From Planktothrix sp. FACHB-1365 (GTDB lineage: Bacteria > Cyanobacteriota > Cyanobacteriia > Cyanobacteriales > Microcoleaceae), in the NCBI RefSeq assembly GCF_014697575.1, contig NZ_JACJSC010000002.1:62001-126000 (forward strand): a DNA stretch of 64,000 nt, written 5' to 3'. Each line of letters starts with the position of its first letter. The stretch's first letter is position 1. The notes under the pieces are model-generated. The model had not been told where the DNA came from, ran no database searches, and saw only the letters and a list, made by a program, of their open reading frames with translations. A program made the translations under genes and the position numbers. Shown here piece by piece: positions 43,543 to 53,459 of this stretch.

Positions 43543-46500
43543 ATGCACTATGCGCTCCAACGCCAACTCAGACGCCTGGGTCTTGATCCGCAGACTCCTC
43601 CGGTGGATATCGCTACATGGGAAGAATTTCTGGAACGTGTCAGCCGCAGCTACAAGGAAGCTGATCAAGAACGCTATTTGATGGAGCGTTCCCTTACCCT
43701 GTCCTCCAGGGAATTGTTAGAGTTGTATAACCAGCAAAGTCAGGAGTCGGAAGCTCGTTTACAAGCGGAACGGGATCGACTGCGCTCGGTCATTAGTTCC
43801 TTGGGTGCTGGATTGTGTATCCTAGATCCCCAGGGCTGTTTATTATCCATGAATCCCGAAGCGGAAAGACTGTTGGGATGGTCAGAAGCCGAATTAGTCG
43901 GAAACTCCATTTTAGACCGCATCGGAGCCCGTTCTCGATTATCTCTCAATCCGTTTCAACGGCTGGCTGCTGCTTCCGCTACAGGGTTAGCTTCCCTGCT
44001 GGAACCGATCAAATCCAGCGATGATCAATTTATCTGTGCTGATGGCAATATTTTACCCGTTTCCTATGTATTAACACCGATTTTAGAACAAAATACTTTT
44101 GTCGGAGCCGCCTTGGTTTTTTTAGATATTACCGAACGCAAACAAGCTCAATTAGAAGCGGAACGATCCATCTCTTTATTACAAGCTACTTTTGATTCAA
44201 CAGATGCAGGAATTTTAGCAGTTGATCGCACGGGAAAAGTTTTAAATTTTAATCAAAAATTCGTGGAAATGTGGCAAGTTCCCCCTGGATTATTAAAGCC
44301 ACCCCATGATCAATCAGTCTTAGCCTTTGTGTTAAGACAATTAAAAGATCCGCCTCGATTTCTCAAAACCGTGATGCAGTTATCTTCGGAACCCCATACC
44401 CCGACTTATGATGTGGTGGAGTTCAAAGATGGGCGAATTTTTGAGTTATATTCCCATCCCTCCCAAATGGGAGAAAAATTAGTCGGAAGAGTCTGGAGTT
44501 TTCGAGATATTACCCAACGCAAACGAGTCGAAAAAGCTCTGCAATATCGGGTTGAATTTGAACAACTGATTACTAATTTATCGACTCATTTTATTAGTTT
44601 AACAACGGATGAAATTGAACATGGAATTCAACAAGCCTTACAACGGATTAGTACCTTTATTGGGGTAGAACAAAGCTATTTATATTTATTTGCCGAGCAA
44701 GAAATCCAGATGAATTCGATTTATCAGTGGTTGGCAATAAAAACGCCATACCAGCGTTCCCAACCTCCTTCAAAATTAACAGATTTGCTCAAGAAAATTT
44801 CCTATTCTAAACTTTATGGGGCTGATATTCCTTGGTTAGAACGACAACTCAATCGCTATGAAAATATTTATCTTGCTGTTCAAGATTTACCTCCAGAAGC
44901 CCTCAAGGATTTAAAATATTTACAGCAGTTTCATCCCGTTTCAGATTTATCCTATTATTCAGAAACCGATAGTTTACCTCAAATTCAATCCATTATTTTA
45001 GTTCCCTTAGTCTGTCGTCGGTCTATTGTCGGATTTTTGCGGTTTGATTCCATTCATTCGAGTTATACCTGGTCATCGGATAGTATTGCACTGTTGAAAA
45101 TGGTCGGAGAAATGTTTTCTAATGCGATTGAACGCAAACAAACAGAAGAATTTCTGCGACAAACAGAAGCCAAATATCGGAGTATTTTTGAAAATGCAGC
45201 CGAAGGTATTTGTCAAACCACCCTAGAAGGACGATATATTAGTGCTAACCCAGCCTTAGCGAGAATTTTAGGTTATAATTCTCCCGAAGATTTATTAGAA
45301 ACTATTACGGATATTAATCATCAATTATATGTAAATCCCCAGCGTCGAGCCGAATTTATCGCAGAAATTCAAGCCAATCATTCTGTATCCGGCTTTGAAT
45401 CCCAAGTCTATCGTCAAGATGGAACCATGATTTGGATCTCAGAAAACGCCCGTGCGGTTCGGGATCAAACCGGACAATTACTATGTTTTGAAGGTACAAT
45501 TGAAGATATTACTGAGAGTAAACGCGCCGCCGAAGCCTTAAAACAAGCGAAAGAAGAAGCTGTTGCTGCTAACCGAGCTAAAAGTACCTTTTTAGCGAAT
45601 ATGAGCCATGAACTTCGCACCCCACTCAACGCTATTATTGGCTATAGTGAGATTTTAGCAGAGGAAGCAGGAGACTCCGGTTATGGCGATATTGTCCCCG
45701 ATTTAGATCGGATTCGCACCGCCGGACGCAACTTATTAGCGTTGATTAACGATATTTTAGATATTTCTAAAATTGAAGCCGGACGCATGGATTTGTATTT
45801 GGAAACCTTTCAAATTTCCATGTTAATTGAGAGCATTGTCACAACAGCTAAACCTCTAGTCGATCAAAATAGAAATAGTTTAAACGTTTACTATGCCCCC
45901 GATGCGCCTGACACCATGCACGCTGATTTAACAAAAGTTCGACAGGTGTTGTTGAACCTACTTAGTAATGCGGCTAAATTCACCTCGGAAGGTGAAATTA
46001 CCCTGAATATTAGTCGCGCCCAAACCCTGCCCTTTGAGCGGGTTCGGGACAATGATTTATCCCTTGATCCACCATCGGATGATGTCAATTATATTCAGTT
46101 TCAAGTACAAGATACCGGAATTGGAATTACCCCCGAACAACAAAAACAATTGTTTCAACCCTTTACCCAAGGGGATGCGTCTACCACTCGCCGCTATGGG
46201 GGAACCGGGTTAGGGCTTACCATTAGTCAACGCTTTTGTCAAATGATGCAAGGCCATATCGCCGTTGACAGTGCATTAGGCAAAGGTTCCACCTTTACCA
46301 TTTATTTACCTTTGTTGGTTCAATCTCCATTCAAAGGGTCAGAATATCCGAATTTAGAAGCCACCGTCGAAGACATTGACGCTCTAGGGGAAATCGATAT
46401 CATTCTGGATGACCCCCCTGAACTCGTGAATCAGCCCTCAATTACCGTGTTAGTGATTGATGATGATCCCAATACCCGGGATTTAATTGAGCGATCGCTG

Positions 46501-47217
46501 ATTCGGGAAGGACTGCGGGTAGAAACCGCAGCAACGGGGGAAGAAGGACTCGCTCGTGTCCAGCAGCAGCGTCCCGATGCCATTATATTAGATATAATTT
46601 TGCCGAAAATGGACGGTTGGACGGTATTATCGACATTAAAGGCTGATCCAGATCTCGCTGAGATTCCTGTGATTGTGCTGTCGTTCATCAGCAACAAAAA
46701 TCGAGGTTTTGCTCTTGGTGCATCGGACTATTTGACCAAACCGTTTGATGGTAAGCGCCTGAGTGCTTTGTTGAGTAAGTATCACCCGGATCGTAAACGG
46801 GATCTGGTTCCTGTGGCTGATCATATTTTAGTGGTCGAAGATGATCTCGCTACCCGACAACTATTACGGGGGTTATTACAGCGACAGGGCTGGATTGTCC
46901 AAGAAGCCGGAAATGGTCAGGAGGCTTTGCAACTGATTCAACAGTCAGCCCCTAAACTGATTTTGCTCGATTTAGTCCTCCCTGAAAAAAGTGGTTTTGA
47001 GTTAATTCATGACCTTCACAGAACAGATCAGTGGGCAAATATCCCGATTATCGTCCTAACGGCGGCTGAATTAACCCCCACAGAATGGGTACTATTGCGA
47101 GGCTATGTGGAGCAGATTCTTCAGAAAGGCAGTTATAGCTGTGAAGATCTTTTACGAGAAATTCATATCCTGTTAAATGCCAGCCTGAAACAGTCCCCCT
47201 TAAGTTCTAAATCGTGA
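43543..47217 (+). CDS. Hybrid sensor histidine kinase: PAS, PAS, GAF, PAS, HisKA, HATPase, REC, REC
   Basis: This 1224-residue soluble kinase has an N-terminal coiled segment (1-75). PAS domains lie at about 75-190 and 205-325, a GAF-like domain at about 335-530, and a third PAS at about 540-660. The H box NMSHELRTPLNA gives phosphorylated H689. The ATPase domain holds DTGIGI and GGTGLGL. Two receiver domains follow, with phosphoacceptors D1017 (LDIILPKMDG) and D1143 (LDLVLPEKSG). It has no membrane span, so it senses cytosolic signals, probably with the FIST protein encoded just before. A stand-alone receiver and a receiver-cyclase follow on the same strand. Confidence 0.95.
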   Translation: MHYALQRQLRRLGLDPQTPPVDIATWEEFLERVSRSYKEADQERYLMERSLTLSSRELLELYNQQSQESEARLQAERDRLRSVISSLGAGLCILDPQGCLLSMNPEAERLLGWSEAELVGNSILDRIGARSRLSLNPFQRLAAASATGLASLLEPIKSSDDQFICADGNILPVSYVLTPILEQNTFVGAALVFLDITERKQAQLEAERSISLLQATFDSTDAGILAVDRTGKVLNFNQKFVEMWQVPPGLLKPPHDQSVLAFVLRQLKDPPRFLKTVMQLSSEPHTPTYDVVEFKDGRIFELYSHPSQMGEKLVGRVWSFRDITQRKRVEKALQYRVEFEQLITNLSTHFISLTTDEIEHGIQQALQRISTFIGVEQSYLYLFAEQEIQMNSIYQWLAIKTPYQRSQPPSKLTDLLKKISYSKLYGADIPWLERQLNRYENIYLAVQDLPPEALKDLKYLQQFHPVSDLSYYSETDSLPQIQSIILVPLVCRRSIVGFLRFDSIHSSYTWSSDSIALLKMVGEMFSNAIERKQTEEFLRQTEAKYRSIFENAAEGICQTTLEGRYISANPALARILGYNSPEDLLETITDINHQLYVNPQRRAEFIAEIQANHSVSGFESQVYRQDGTMIWISENARAVRDQTGQLLCFEGTIEDITESKRAAEALKQAKEEAVAANRAKSTFLANMSHELRTPLNAIIGYSEILAEEAGDSGYGDIVPDLDRIRTAGRNLLALINDILDISKIEAGRMDLYLETFQISMLIESIVTTAKPLVDQNRNSLNVYYAPDAPDTMHADLTKVRQVLLNLLSNAAKFTSEGEITLNISRAQTLPFERVRDNDLSLDPPSDDVNYIQFQVQDTGIGITPEQQKQLFQPFTQGDASTTRRYGGTGLGLTISQRFCQMMQGHIAVDSALGKGSTFTIYLPLLVQSPFKGSEYPNLEATVEDIDALGEIDIILDDPPELVNQPSITVLVIDDDPNTRDLIERSLIREGLRVETAATGEEGLARVQQQRPDAIILDIILPKMDGWTVLSTLKADPDLAEIPVIVLSFISNKNRGFALGASDYLTKPFDGKRLSALLSKYHPDRKRDLVPVADHILVVEDDLATRQLLRGLLQRQGWIVQEAGNGQEALQLIQQSAPKLILLDLVLPEKSGFELIHDLHRTDQWANIPIIVLTAAELTPTEWVLLRGYVEQILQKGSYSCEDLLREIHILLNASLKQSPLSSKS

Positions 47218-47255
47218 GAATTCTAACGCTAAACTATCAACGTTGAGATCGAATC

Positions 47256-47633
47256 ATGGTAAAGATTTTATTAGTTGAAGATAATGAAATGAATCGGGAT
47301 ATGCTCAAACGGCGTTTAATGCGAAAAGATTATCAGGTCTTTATTGCCGTCGATGGTGCAGAAGGTGTGGAACAAGCCCGTGCTGTGATGCCCGATTTAA
47401 TCCTCATGGATATGAGTTTACCGGTGATGGATGGTTGGGAAGCCACTCGACAAATTAAAGCTGATGCCAAAACCAAGGGAATTCCTGTAATTGCACTCAC
47501 AGCCCATGCTATGGCTGGCGATCGCGAAAAATGTTTAAAAGCTGGATGTGATGATTATGATACTAAACCAGTGGAATTTCCCCGTCTGTTGGAAAAAATA
47601 GAACTCTGCTTAAAGAAAGCACCTGCACCCTGA
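47256..47633 (+). CDS. Single-domain response regulator
   Basis: The 125-residue protein is a bare receiver domain, with acidic pocket E8/D9, phosphoacceptor D52 (LMDMSLPVMDGWE) and conserved TKP near the C-terminus. It has no output domain, so it should act as a phosphorelay shuttle or by binding a partner, as with CheY or the cyanobacterial Rre proteins. It lies 38 bases behind the hybrid kinase gene and 162 bases before the receiver-cyclase gene, which makes it a likely intermediate in that relay. Confidence 0.93.
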   Translation: MVKILLVEDNEMNRDMLKRRLMRKDYQVFIAVDGAEGVEQARAVMPDLILMDMSLPVMDGWEATRQIKADAKTKGIPVIALTAHAMAGDREKCLKAGCDDYDTKPVEFPRLLEKIELCLKKAPAP

Positions 47634-47795
47634 GCTTAAATTTCATTGGGTTAACGCTCGGATTTTATCCCGTCCTGTGCTGTTTGTCGCTTTCGCGCAG
47701 GGAGTGTCAACTCTGTTGATGATATGAAAACCCTAGTTGGAGGCTTGGCACTCGTTGTTACTATCCCAAAACGAGCGTAGGAGTCACGAATAGAG

Positions 47796-48854
47796 ATGGA
47801 CGCTGAACCGGATCGTGTACTAATTGTTGATGATAATGAAGTGAACCGTGATCTGCTGGCCAAACGACTCCAGCGTCAAGGTTATGGGGTGACAGTGGCT
47901 TCTAATGGTTTTGAAGCGTTGGAACTGATGGGTTCAATGTCCCTGGATTTGGTGTTGTTGGATATTATGATGCCTCAGATGAATGGTTATCAGGTGTTAG
48001 AAACCTTGAAAGCTGATCCGGCTTTGCGTCATATTCCGGTGGTGATGATTTCGGCGGTTAATGATATTGATAGTATTGTGCGTTGTATTGAATTAGGCGC
48101 GGAAGATTATTTATCAAAACCTTTTAATCCGGTTTTATTAAAAGCTCGAATTAATGCTTGTTTAGAAAAGAAACGATTAAGGGATCAAGAACAAGCTTAT
48201 TTAAAAAAATTAGCGGAAGAACAGGAAAAATCAGAACGATTATTATTAAATATTTTGCCCGAAGCGATCGCTCAACGGTTAAAACGAGGTGAAAGCACAA
48301 TTGCGGATAGCTTTGCAGATGTGACGGTTTTATTTGCAGATATTGTTAATTTTACAAAATTATCGGCTAATTTATCCCCGGCTCAATTAGTCGAAATTCT
48401 GAATGAAATTTTTTCGGCTTTTGATGAATTAGCCGAAAAATATGAATTAGAGAAAATTAAAACCATTGGGGATGCTTATATGGTGGTTGGCGGACTACCC
48501 ACGCCACGGGATGATCATGCTGAAGCGATCGCTAATATGGCTTTAGATATGCAAAATATTATCGGTCAATTTCATCTCCAAGGCAATGAACCTGTACAAA
48601 TGCGAACCGGAATTAATACAGGCGCAGTGGAAGCGGGAGTGATTGGAACAAAAAAGTTTACTTATGATTTATGGGGAGATACTGTTAATACAGCAAATCG
48701 CATGGAATCCCATGGAATCGCAGGAAAAATTCAAGTTACCGTCGCCACCTATGAACGTTTAAAAGATAAATATATATTTGAAGAACGAGGGTTAATTGAT
48801 ATTAAAGGAAAAGGCGAAATGCTGACTTATTTTCTGACCGCACGGAAATATTAA
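47796..48854 (+). CDS. Response regulator with class III adenylate cyclase output
   Basis: The receiver (1-125) has phosphoacceptor D56 (LDIMMPQMNG). A helical linker (126-165, with LNILPEAIAQRLKRGE) is the usual cyclase coupling helix. The class III cyclase domain fills about 168-345. Its metal ligands are D182 (FADIVNFT) and D226 (IGDAYM). The purine-selecting residues are K222 (EKIKTIGD) and D291 (YDLWGD), the pair found in adenylate rather than guanylate cyclases, and transition-state N298 and R302 are present. So phosphorylation probably controls cAMP synthesis. It is the last gene of the plus-strand block and converges on another kinase gene. Confidence 0.95.
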   Translation: MDAEPDRVLIVDDNEVNRDLLAKRLQRQGYGVTVASNGFEALELMGSMSLDLVLLDIMMPQMNGYQVLETLKADPALRHIPVVMISAVNDIDSIVRCIELGAEDYLSKPFNPVLLKARINACLEKKRLRDQEQAYLKKLAEEQEKSERLLLNILPEAIAQRLKRGESTIADSFADVTVLFADIVNFTKLSANLSPAQLVEILNEIFSAFDELAEKYELEKIKTIGDAYMVVGGLPTPRDDHAEAIANMALDMQNIIGQFHLQGNEPVQMRTGINTGAVEAGVIGTKKFTYDLWGDTVNTANRMESHGIAGKIQVTVATYERLKDKYIFEERGLIDIKGKGEMLTYFLTARKY

Positions 48855-48878
48855 ATCAGTCAACACCTCAATTTTTAA

Positions 48879-50669
48879 TTAATGACTCATATTCCAAGGT
48901 TCCTGATAGAGGGGAACAGTAAAGGTTACAGTTGATCCTAACCCTTCACCCAGACTATAAAACTTAACCGTTCCTCCCATAGTTTGGATTAATTTCTGTG
49001 AAATCACTAACCCTAAACCCGTTCCTCCATATTGGCGGGTATAGCCTCCATCAACTTGAGAAAAAGCTTTAAATAATCGATCTTGTTTTTCAATGGGAAC
49101 CCCAATTCCCGTATCCGCCACCCGAAATTCAACAACTCCCGGAAACTCTCGATTTTGAAACACAACGGTTTGTTTAAGAATTCCCAAACTAATATTAATT
49201 CCCCCTTCATGGGTAAATTTAATCGCATTTCCGACTAAATTTAACATGACTTGTAATAACCGTTGATAATTTCCATAGATAATAACTTCCTCTTCATAAT
49301 CGGCTTTTTTAACCGTAAAAGTTAATCCTTTTTGTTGCACTTGCGCCCGGGTAAAATGTTCAATTTCTTCTAAAAGTTCATTGACTTTAATTAAAGCTAA
49401 GTCAATTTCCATTCTCCCCGCTTCAATTTTAGCAATATCTAAAACATCATTAATTAAATTTAATAAATGTAAAGCGGCTCGGTGAGCTTCTTGAATAAAT
49501 TCTTCTTCTTCTTTAGGATCATCAACCATCCCATCTAAAACCAACTTTAAAAACCCAATAATTCCATTCAGAGGCGTGCGTAATTCATGAGACGTATTCG
49601 CTAAAAATTCACTTTTTAATCGGGAAAGAGCCACAGCTTCCATCCGAGCTTCTTCTAGCTCTTGATAAAGAGTGGCGTGAGCAATTGCGGTTCCCACATG
49701 AGTCGCTAATTCACGAATAAATTCCACTTCCGCCGATGTCCATTGTCGGAAGCGATCGCACTGTTGTAAACTAATAATTCCATTCGGTTGATCTTGATAA
49801 GAAGTCGCCACCACTAAAATCGAATGCCGTTGATAAGGATCATGATCAGGAGAGGTACGTTCGACCACAACAGGTTCTAAGGTTGCTAAAGCTTGTGTCC
49901 ATCCTAATTCCTTAGCAATTTCCAGATCTAAACCCAACATCATCGGAAATTCTTCGAGGCGATATTCAGCCACCACTTGAGTTTCTTGCAAGTTCCAATG
50001 ATCTTCTTTTTCGCCTCGATAGGGACATAAAATACAACGACTGACCCCTAAAACTTGCCCTAAACTATTAACGGTTTGTTGCCAAATTTGTTTTAAATCT
50101 AAGGTGCGACGAATTTTTTGAGCAATTTGGCTTAATAAGGTTTGATAAATATGAGAACTGGGAGAAACCGTCCGACACATCGTTCCTGCAATTTGAATCA
50201 ACATTTTTTGAGAAATATCCAAATTTGACGGTAAGGAACGATAAGCAACAATCTCCGCCATATCCACATCCATATCTTCTTCCGGTTGTTCCAGAAGACA
50301 TCCCATCACCAAGACCCGATTCGGTATCCCATTCGACACTAAAATGGGACTCATAATTAATTCTAAAGGAATATATTGTTCTTCGTAGGAAAAAGAATAA
50401 ACAAATCGTTCTGGAATTAAACTACTCAAAACGCGGCGAATTCGATCTTCATAGGGAGCAATTACAACAGGTTTAAACAACTCCCCCATGGATGAACCGA
50501 TAATTTGATCCGTCGCTAACGGATAGCGATCCTGTCGTTGCCAATAAAACGATAAATACCGACCTTCGGCATTTTGAATAAAAACCAGATCAGTACCCAA
50601 CTGTTGCCAAATCGGGTCAGCCGAAGTTGAACTTGCAAACTGAGAGTTCCTGTCTAAGTCCATTGGCAT
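48879..50669 (-). CDS. Soluble sensor histidine kinase (PAS-like, GAF, HisKA, HATPase)
   Basis: The 596-residue protein has a PAS-like N-terminal domain (about 20-130, DLVFIQNAEGRYLSFYW) and a GAF domain at about 190-340, ending ELATHVGTAIAHATLYQELEEA. The H box is ANTSHELRTPLNG with H361, and the ATPase domain has NAIKF, ADTGIG and GGTGLGL. There is no receiver and no membrane segment. It converges tail-to-tail with the receiver-cyclase gene, 24 bases apart, so it may serve as a second input to that regulator, though this is positional inference. The start is ATG 50669, with another ATG two codons on. Confidence 0.93.
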   Translation of the reverse strand: MPMDLDRNSQFASSTSADPIWQQLGTDLVFIQNAEGRYLSFYWQRQDRYPLATDQIIGSSMGELFKPVVIAPYEDRIRRVLSSLIPERFVYSFSYEEQYIPLELIMSPILVSNGIPNRVLVMGCLLEQPEEDMDVDMAEIVAYRSLPSNLDISQKMLIQIAGTMCRTVSPSSHIYQTLLSQIAQKIRRTLDLKQIWQQTVNSLGQVLGVSRCILCPYRGEKEDHWNLQETQVVAEYRLEEFPMMLGLDLEIAKELGWTQALATLEPVVVERTSPDHDPYQRHSILVVATSYQDQPNGIISLQQCDRFRQWTSAEVEFIRELATHVGTAIAHATLYQELEEARMEAVALSRLKSEFLANTSHELRTPLNGIIGFLKLVLDGMVDDPKEEEEFIQEAHRAALHLLNLINDVLDIAKIEAGRMEIDLALIKVNELLEEIEHFTRAQVQQKGLTFTVKKADYEEEVIIYGNYQRLLQVMLNLVGNAIKFTHEGGINISLGILKQTVVFQNREFPGVVEFRVADTGIGVPIEKQDRLFKAFSQVDGGYTRQYGGTGLGLVISQKLIQTMGGTVKFYSLGEGLGSTVTFTVPLYQEPWNMSH

Positions 50670-50816
50670 CCGCGACTACTGTGTTAACTGAATCATCCAA
50701 CATCGAAGCGTTTAGCCGCGCCTCCTGCTCAACTATATACAGCGATTGCCCTAAATCTTCTATTGAGAATTTAAGACACCCCAATCACAAAATCCTGATG
50801 GATCAGGGATTCTATT

Positions 50817-51044
50817 TTAATCGTTCCATTCCCCTCGGGGTGGAATCGGGGGATTTCGCTGGAGTGTCAAGGCCAGTTCATCCTCTGGACGCTCTCCTCT
50901 AAGCCATTGACGCAGGGCTGTTTCAATCACCTTACTCGGATCATTCGTCAGATGTTTAATTTGATTGAGTAACTCCGAGTCAATGTGGATTGAAACTTCC
51001 ACTTTCTGAGCGGTATTGGGCGAAGAAAATGTATTCTTTTCCAT
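50817..51044 (-). CDS. Ribbon-helix-helix (CopG-type) DNA-binding protein
   Basis: The 75-residue protein has a short polar start, a beta strand KVEVSIHIDSELLNQI and helices with DPSKVIETALRQWLRGE, the pattern of RHH antitoxins and repressors such as CcdA. It should dimerise and bind a palindrome through the strand. No toxin gene adjoins on either side, so it is an orphan antitoxin or a stand-alone regulator. The acidic tail (PEDELALTLQRNPP) looks disordered, as in antitoxins. Confidence 0.75.
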   Translation of the reverse strand: MEKNTFSSPNTAQKVEVSIHIDSELLNQIKHLTNDPSKVIETALRQWLRGERPEDELALTLQRNPPIPPRGEWND

Positions 51045-51271
51045 AAAAAATTAGATCCTAACGCATAAAAACTTTTAATCTTTGGGAATAGCTAATCAGC
51101 GTCATTTCCCACAGACCCATCACTCCAATTGTCTAGGGAAAACCTTTTAGCTTATTCCCATAGCAACAGATACCCACTTCTTAAGCAGGGGGTGTTGCTT
51201 TTATTGTACTCTTCTCAGGGGAAAAATTGTTTCCCTCTCTGGGTTTACTAAAAGCTGAACTGGATTCTGAA

Positions 51272-53200
51272 TTAAGGTTTGCTATAAGCCGAAGCCGGTT
51301 TAAAAGAAGTGGCGGGTTTGCCATCTAACGCTTGTAACATAAAGTCACGCCAGATCGGAGCCACAATGGTTCCTCCCGTTGCCCCATAGGTTAGGGGAGT
51401 ATAGTCATCATTGCCCACCCAAACAGCCGTTGCTAAATCGGGAGTATACCCAACAAACCAGATATCCCGTTCAGAAGAGGTTGTCCCCGTTTTTCCCGCC
51501 GCCGGACGTCCGATTTGGGCACGAGTCGCTGTCCCGCTATTAATCACCCCTTGTAGCACACTATTGAGAGACGCCACAGCCCATTGATCCAAGACTAATC
51601 GAGGTTTCGGGGTATTATCCAATAAAATATTGCCTTGACTATCGGTAACTTGGACAATAAAGGTCGGGTCAGAGTGCCAGCCATCATTGGCAAAGGTGGC
51701 ATAAGCTCCAGCCATTTCCATCGGCGTTAAATCCACCGAACCCAAAGGTAGAGACACAACGGGTTCAATCGGGCTCTTAATCCCTAGGACTCGACACACT
51801 TCAATCACTTGATTAAGTCCCACCTCTTGACCCAGTTTAACCGCCGGAACATTCAAGGAATGTTCTAAGGCTGTACGAATACTCACCGCCCCAGAGAAAC
51901 CACCTCCGTAGTTTTGCGGGGAATAATAGCCATAGCCATCGGGATAACTCACGGGCGTATCATAAACCGTTGAATCCGGCCCGTATTTGCCTGTAGCAAA
52001 GGCGGCATAATAAACAAAGGGTTTAAAGGCAGATCCCGGTTGACGCAAGGCTTGAATGGCTCGATTATACTGACTGGTTTTATAATCAGCCCCCCCCACC
52101 ATCGCTTTCACAAAATGGGTACGGGGGTCAATAGAAACTAGGGCAATTTGGCCATTTTGTAAACTGTTATAAACCCCTTGATAGTATAAATTTTCATGCC
52201 ATTCACTGATGGTTTTTTCTGCCATCCGTTGAAAATTCATATCAATGGTGGTTTGAATTCGCATTCCGCCCTTAAGCACCGCCTCCCGACCAAAGCGTTC
52301 AGAAAGTTCCTGAACAACAGCTTCCGTCACATAGGGAAGACGGCTACTGCTAAAGGAGGTAATTTTGCCCACCAGTAAGGTTTGTTTCTTGGCTTGGGCT
52401 TCTTCTTGGGGGGTAATCCACTGAAGTTCCCGCATCCGCTTCAAAACCGTTAACTGTCTTTGTTTGGCTTTTTTGTAATCCACAAACGGACTATAATCTT
52501 CCGGTGCCGGAATTAGACCCGCCATCATGGCCGATTCCGCTAAGATTAAATCCGCCGCCGATTTATTAAAATAACTCTGGGCTGCGGTTTCCACACCATA
52601 GAGGTTATGACCCCAATAGACTTGATTGAGATAGAGTTCTAAAATCTCGTCTTTTGATAAAATTTGTTCTAAACGAATCGCCATCACCGATTCTGCGGCT
52701 TTACGGCTAATGGTACGATTCGGGGATAAAAACAGGTTTTTCACCAACTGCATGGTCAGGGTCGAACCCCCTTCTACGGTCGAACCCGTTTCTAAATTGG
52801 CAATGAACGCCCGGACAATCCCCGTCGGGTTAATTCCCTTGTGATAGTAAAAATTGCTATCTTCAATCGCTATAACAGCCCGTTTCAGATGGGGAGAAAT
52901 CTGATTGAGAGAAACGACTTCCCGGTTGGCTTCATCGTGGAGGCTGGCCAGAGGAACCCCTTTAATATCATAGATATGGGTGGTTTCTGTCGGAACATAG
53001 TTCTGTAATACCCGCACATCCGGCAAATTACGGAAACTGACAGCCAAGCCGACCAGCCCTCCCGCAACAACAGAACTGGTTAACATCGTAACACCGAGTA
53101 AGGTTCCGGCAGTTACTTTGCTAACAGACTGAACAAAGTCAAACAACGTTGATGGGTTGTTGACCTGAACCTCCTGTGGGATTGTGTTAGTTGACGACAC
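51272..53200 (-). CDS. PBP1a-family bifunctional penicillin-binding protein
   Basis: This 642-residue enzyme polymerises and crosslinks peptidoglycan in the periplasm. One membrane helix lies at about 30-55. The GT51 transglycosylase holds IEDSNFYYHKGI (catalytic E113) and VEGGSTLTMQLVKN. The transpeptidase has SxxK at S390-K393 (GSAFKP), the SxN motif in EHSLNVP and the KTG triad in AGKTGTTSS. All key residues are present. It lies upstream of and divergent from tyrS. Confidence 0.95.
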   Translation of the reverse strand: MSSTNTIPQEVQVNNPSTLFDFVQSVSKVTAGTLLGVTMLTSSVVAGGLVGLAVSFRNLPDVRVLQNYVPTETTHIYDIKGVPLASLHDEANREVVSLNQISPHLKRAVIAIEDSNFYYHKGINPTGIVRAFIANLETGSTVEGGSTLTMQLVKNLFLSPNRTISRKAAESVMAIRLEQILSKDEILELYLNQVYWGHNLYGVETAAQSYFNKSAADLILAESAMMAGLIPAPEDYSPFVDYKKAKQRQLTVLKRMRELQWITPQEEAQAKKQTLLVGKITSFSSSRLPYVTEAVVQELSERFGREAVLKGGMRIQTTIDMNFQRMAEKTISEWHENLYYQGVYNSLQNGQIALVSIDPRTHFVKAMVGGADYKTSQYNRAIQALRQPGSAFKPFVYYAAFATGKYGPDSTVYDTPVSYPDGYGYYSPQNYGGGFSGAVSIRTALEHSLNVPAVKLGQEVGLNQVIEVCRVLGIKSPIEPVVSLPLGSVDLTPMEMAGAYATFANDGWHSDPTFIVQVTDSQGNILLDNTPKPRLVLDQWAVASLNSVLQGVINSGTATRAQIGRPAAGKTGTTSSERDIWFVGYTPDLATAVWVGNDDYTPLTYGATGGTIVAPIWRDFMLQALDGKPATSFKPASAYSKP

Positions 53201-53459
53201 GTTTAATTTACTCCCTCAATGAAAACAGGGCTACAGAACATTTATGGCTTGCAGATAGAAATATTAACTTTTTTTGAGCTTCCAGTGATAGCATATAACG
53301 CAGTTAAACCCTAGAAACAGATTTCTTTAGGCCTGAGTTGAACAGATCTCCTCCTAATGGGGCGGGAAATGATAGAATCCCGAAGTTACGGATCAAATTT
53401 TAATTCCGGGATCAAGGTTAACGGATTTTACCCTAAATTGGCAAAAGAATTTTAAGATC

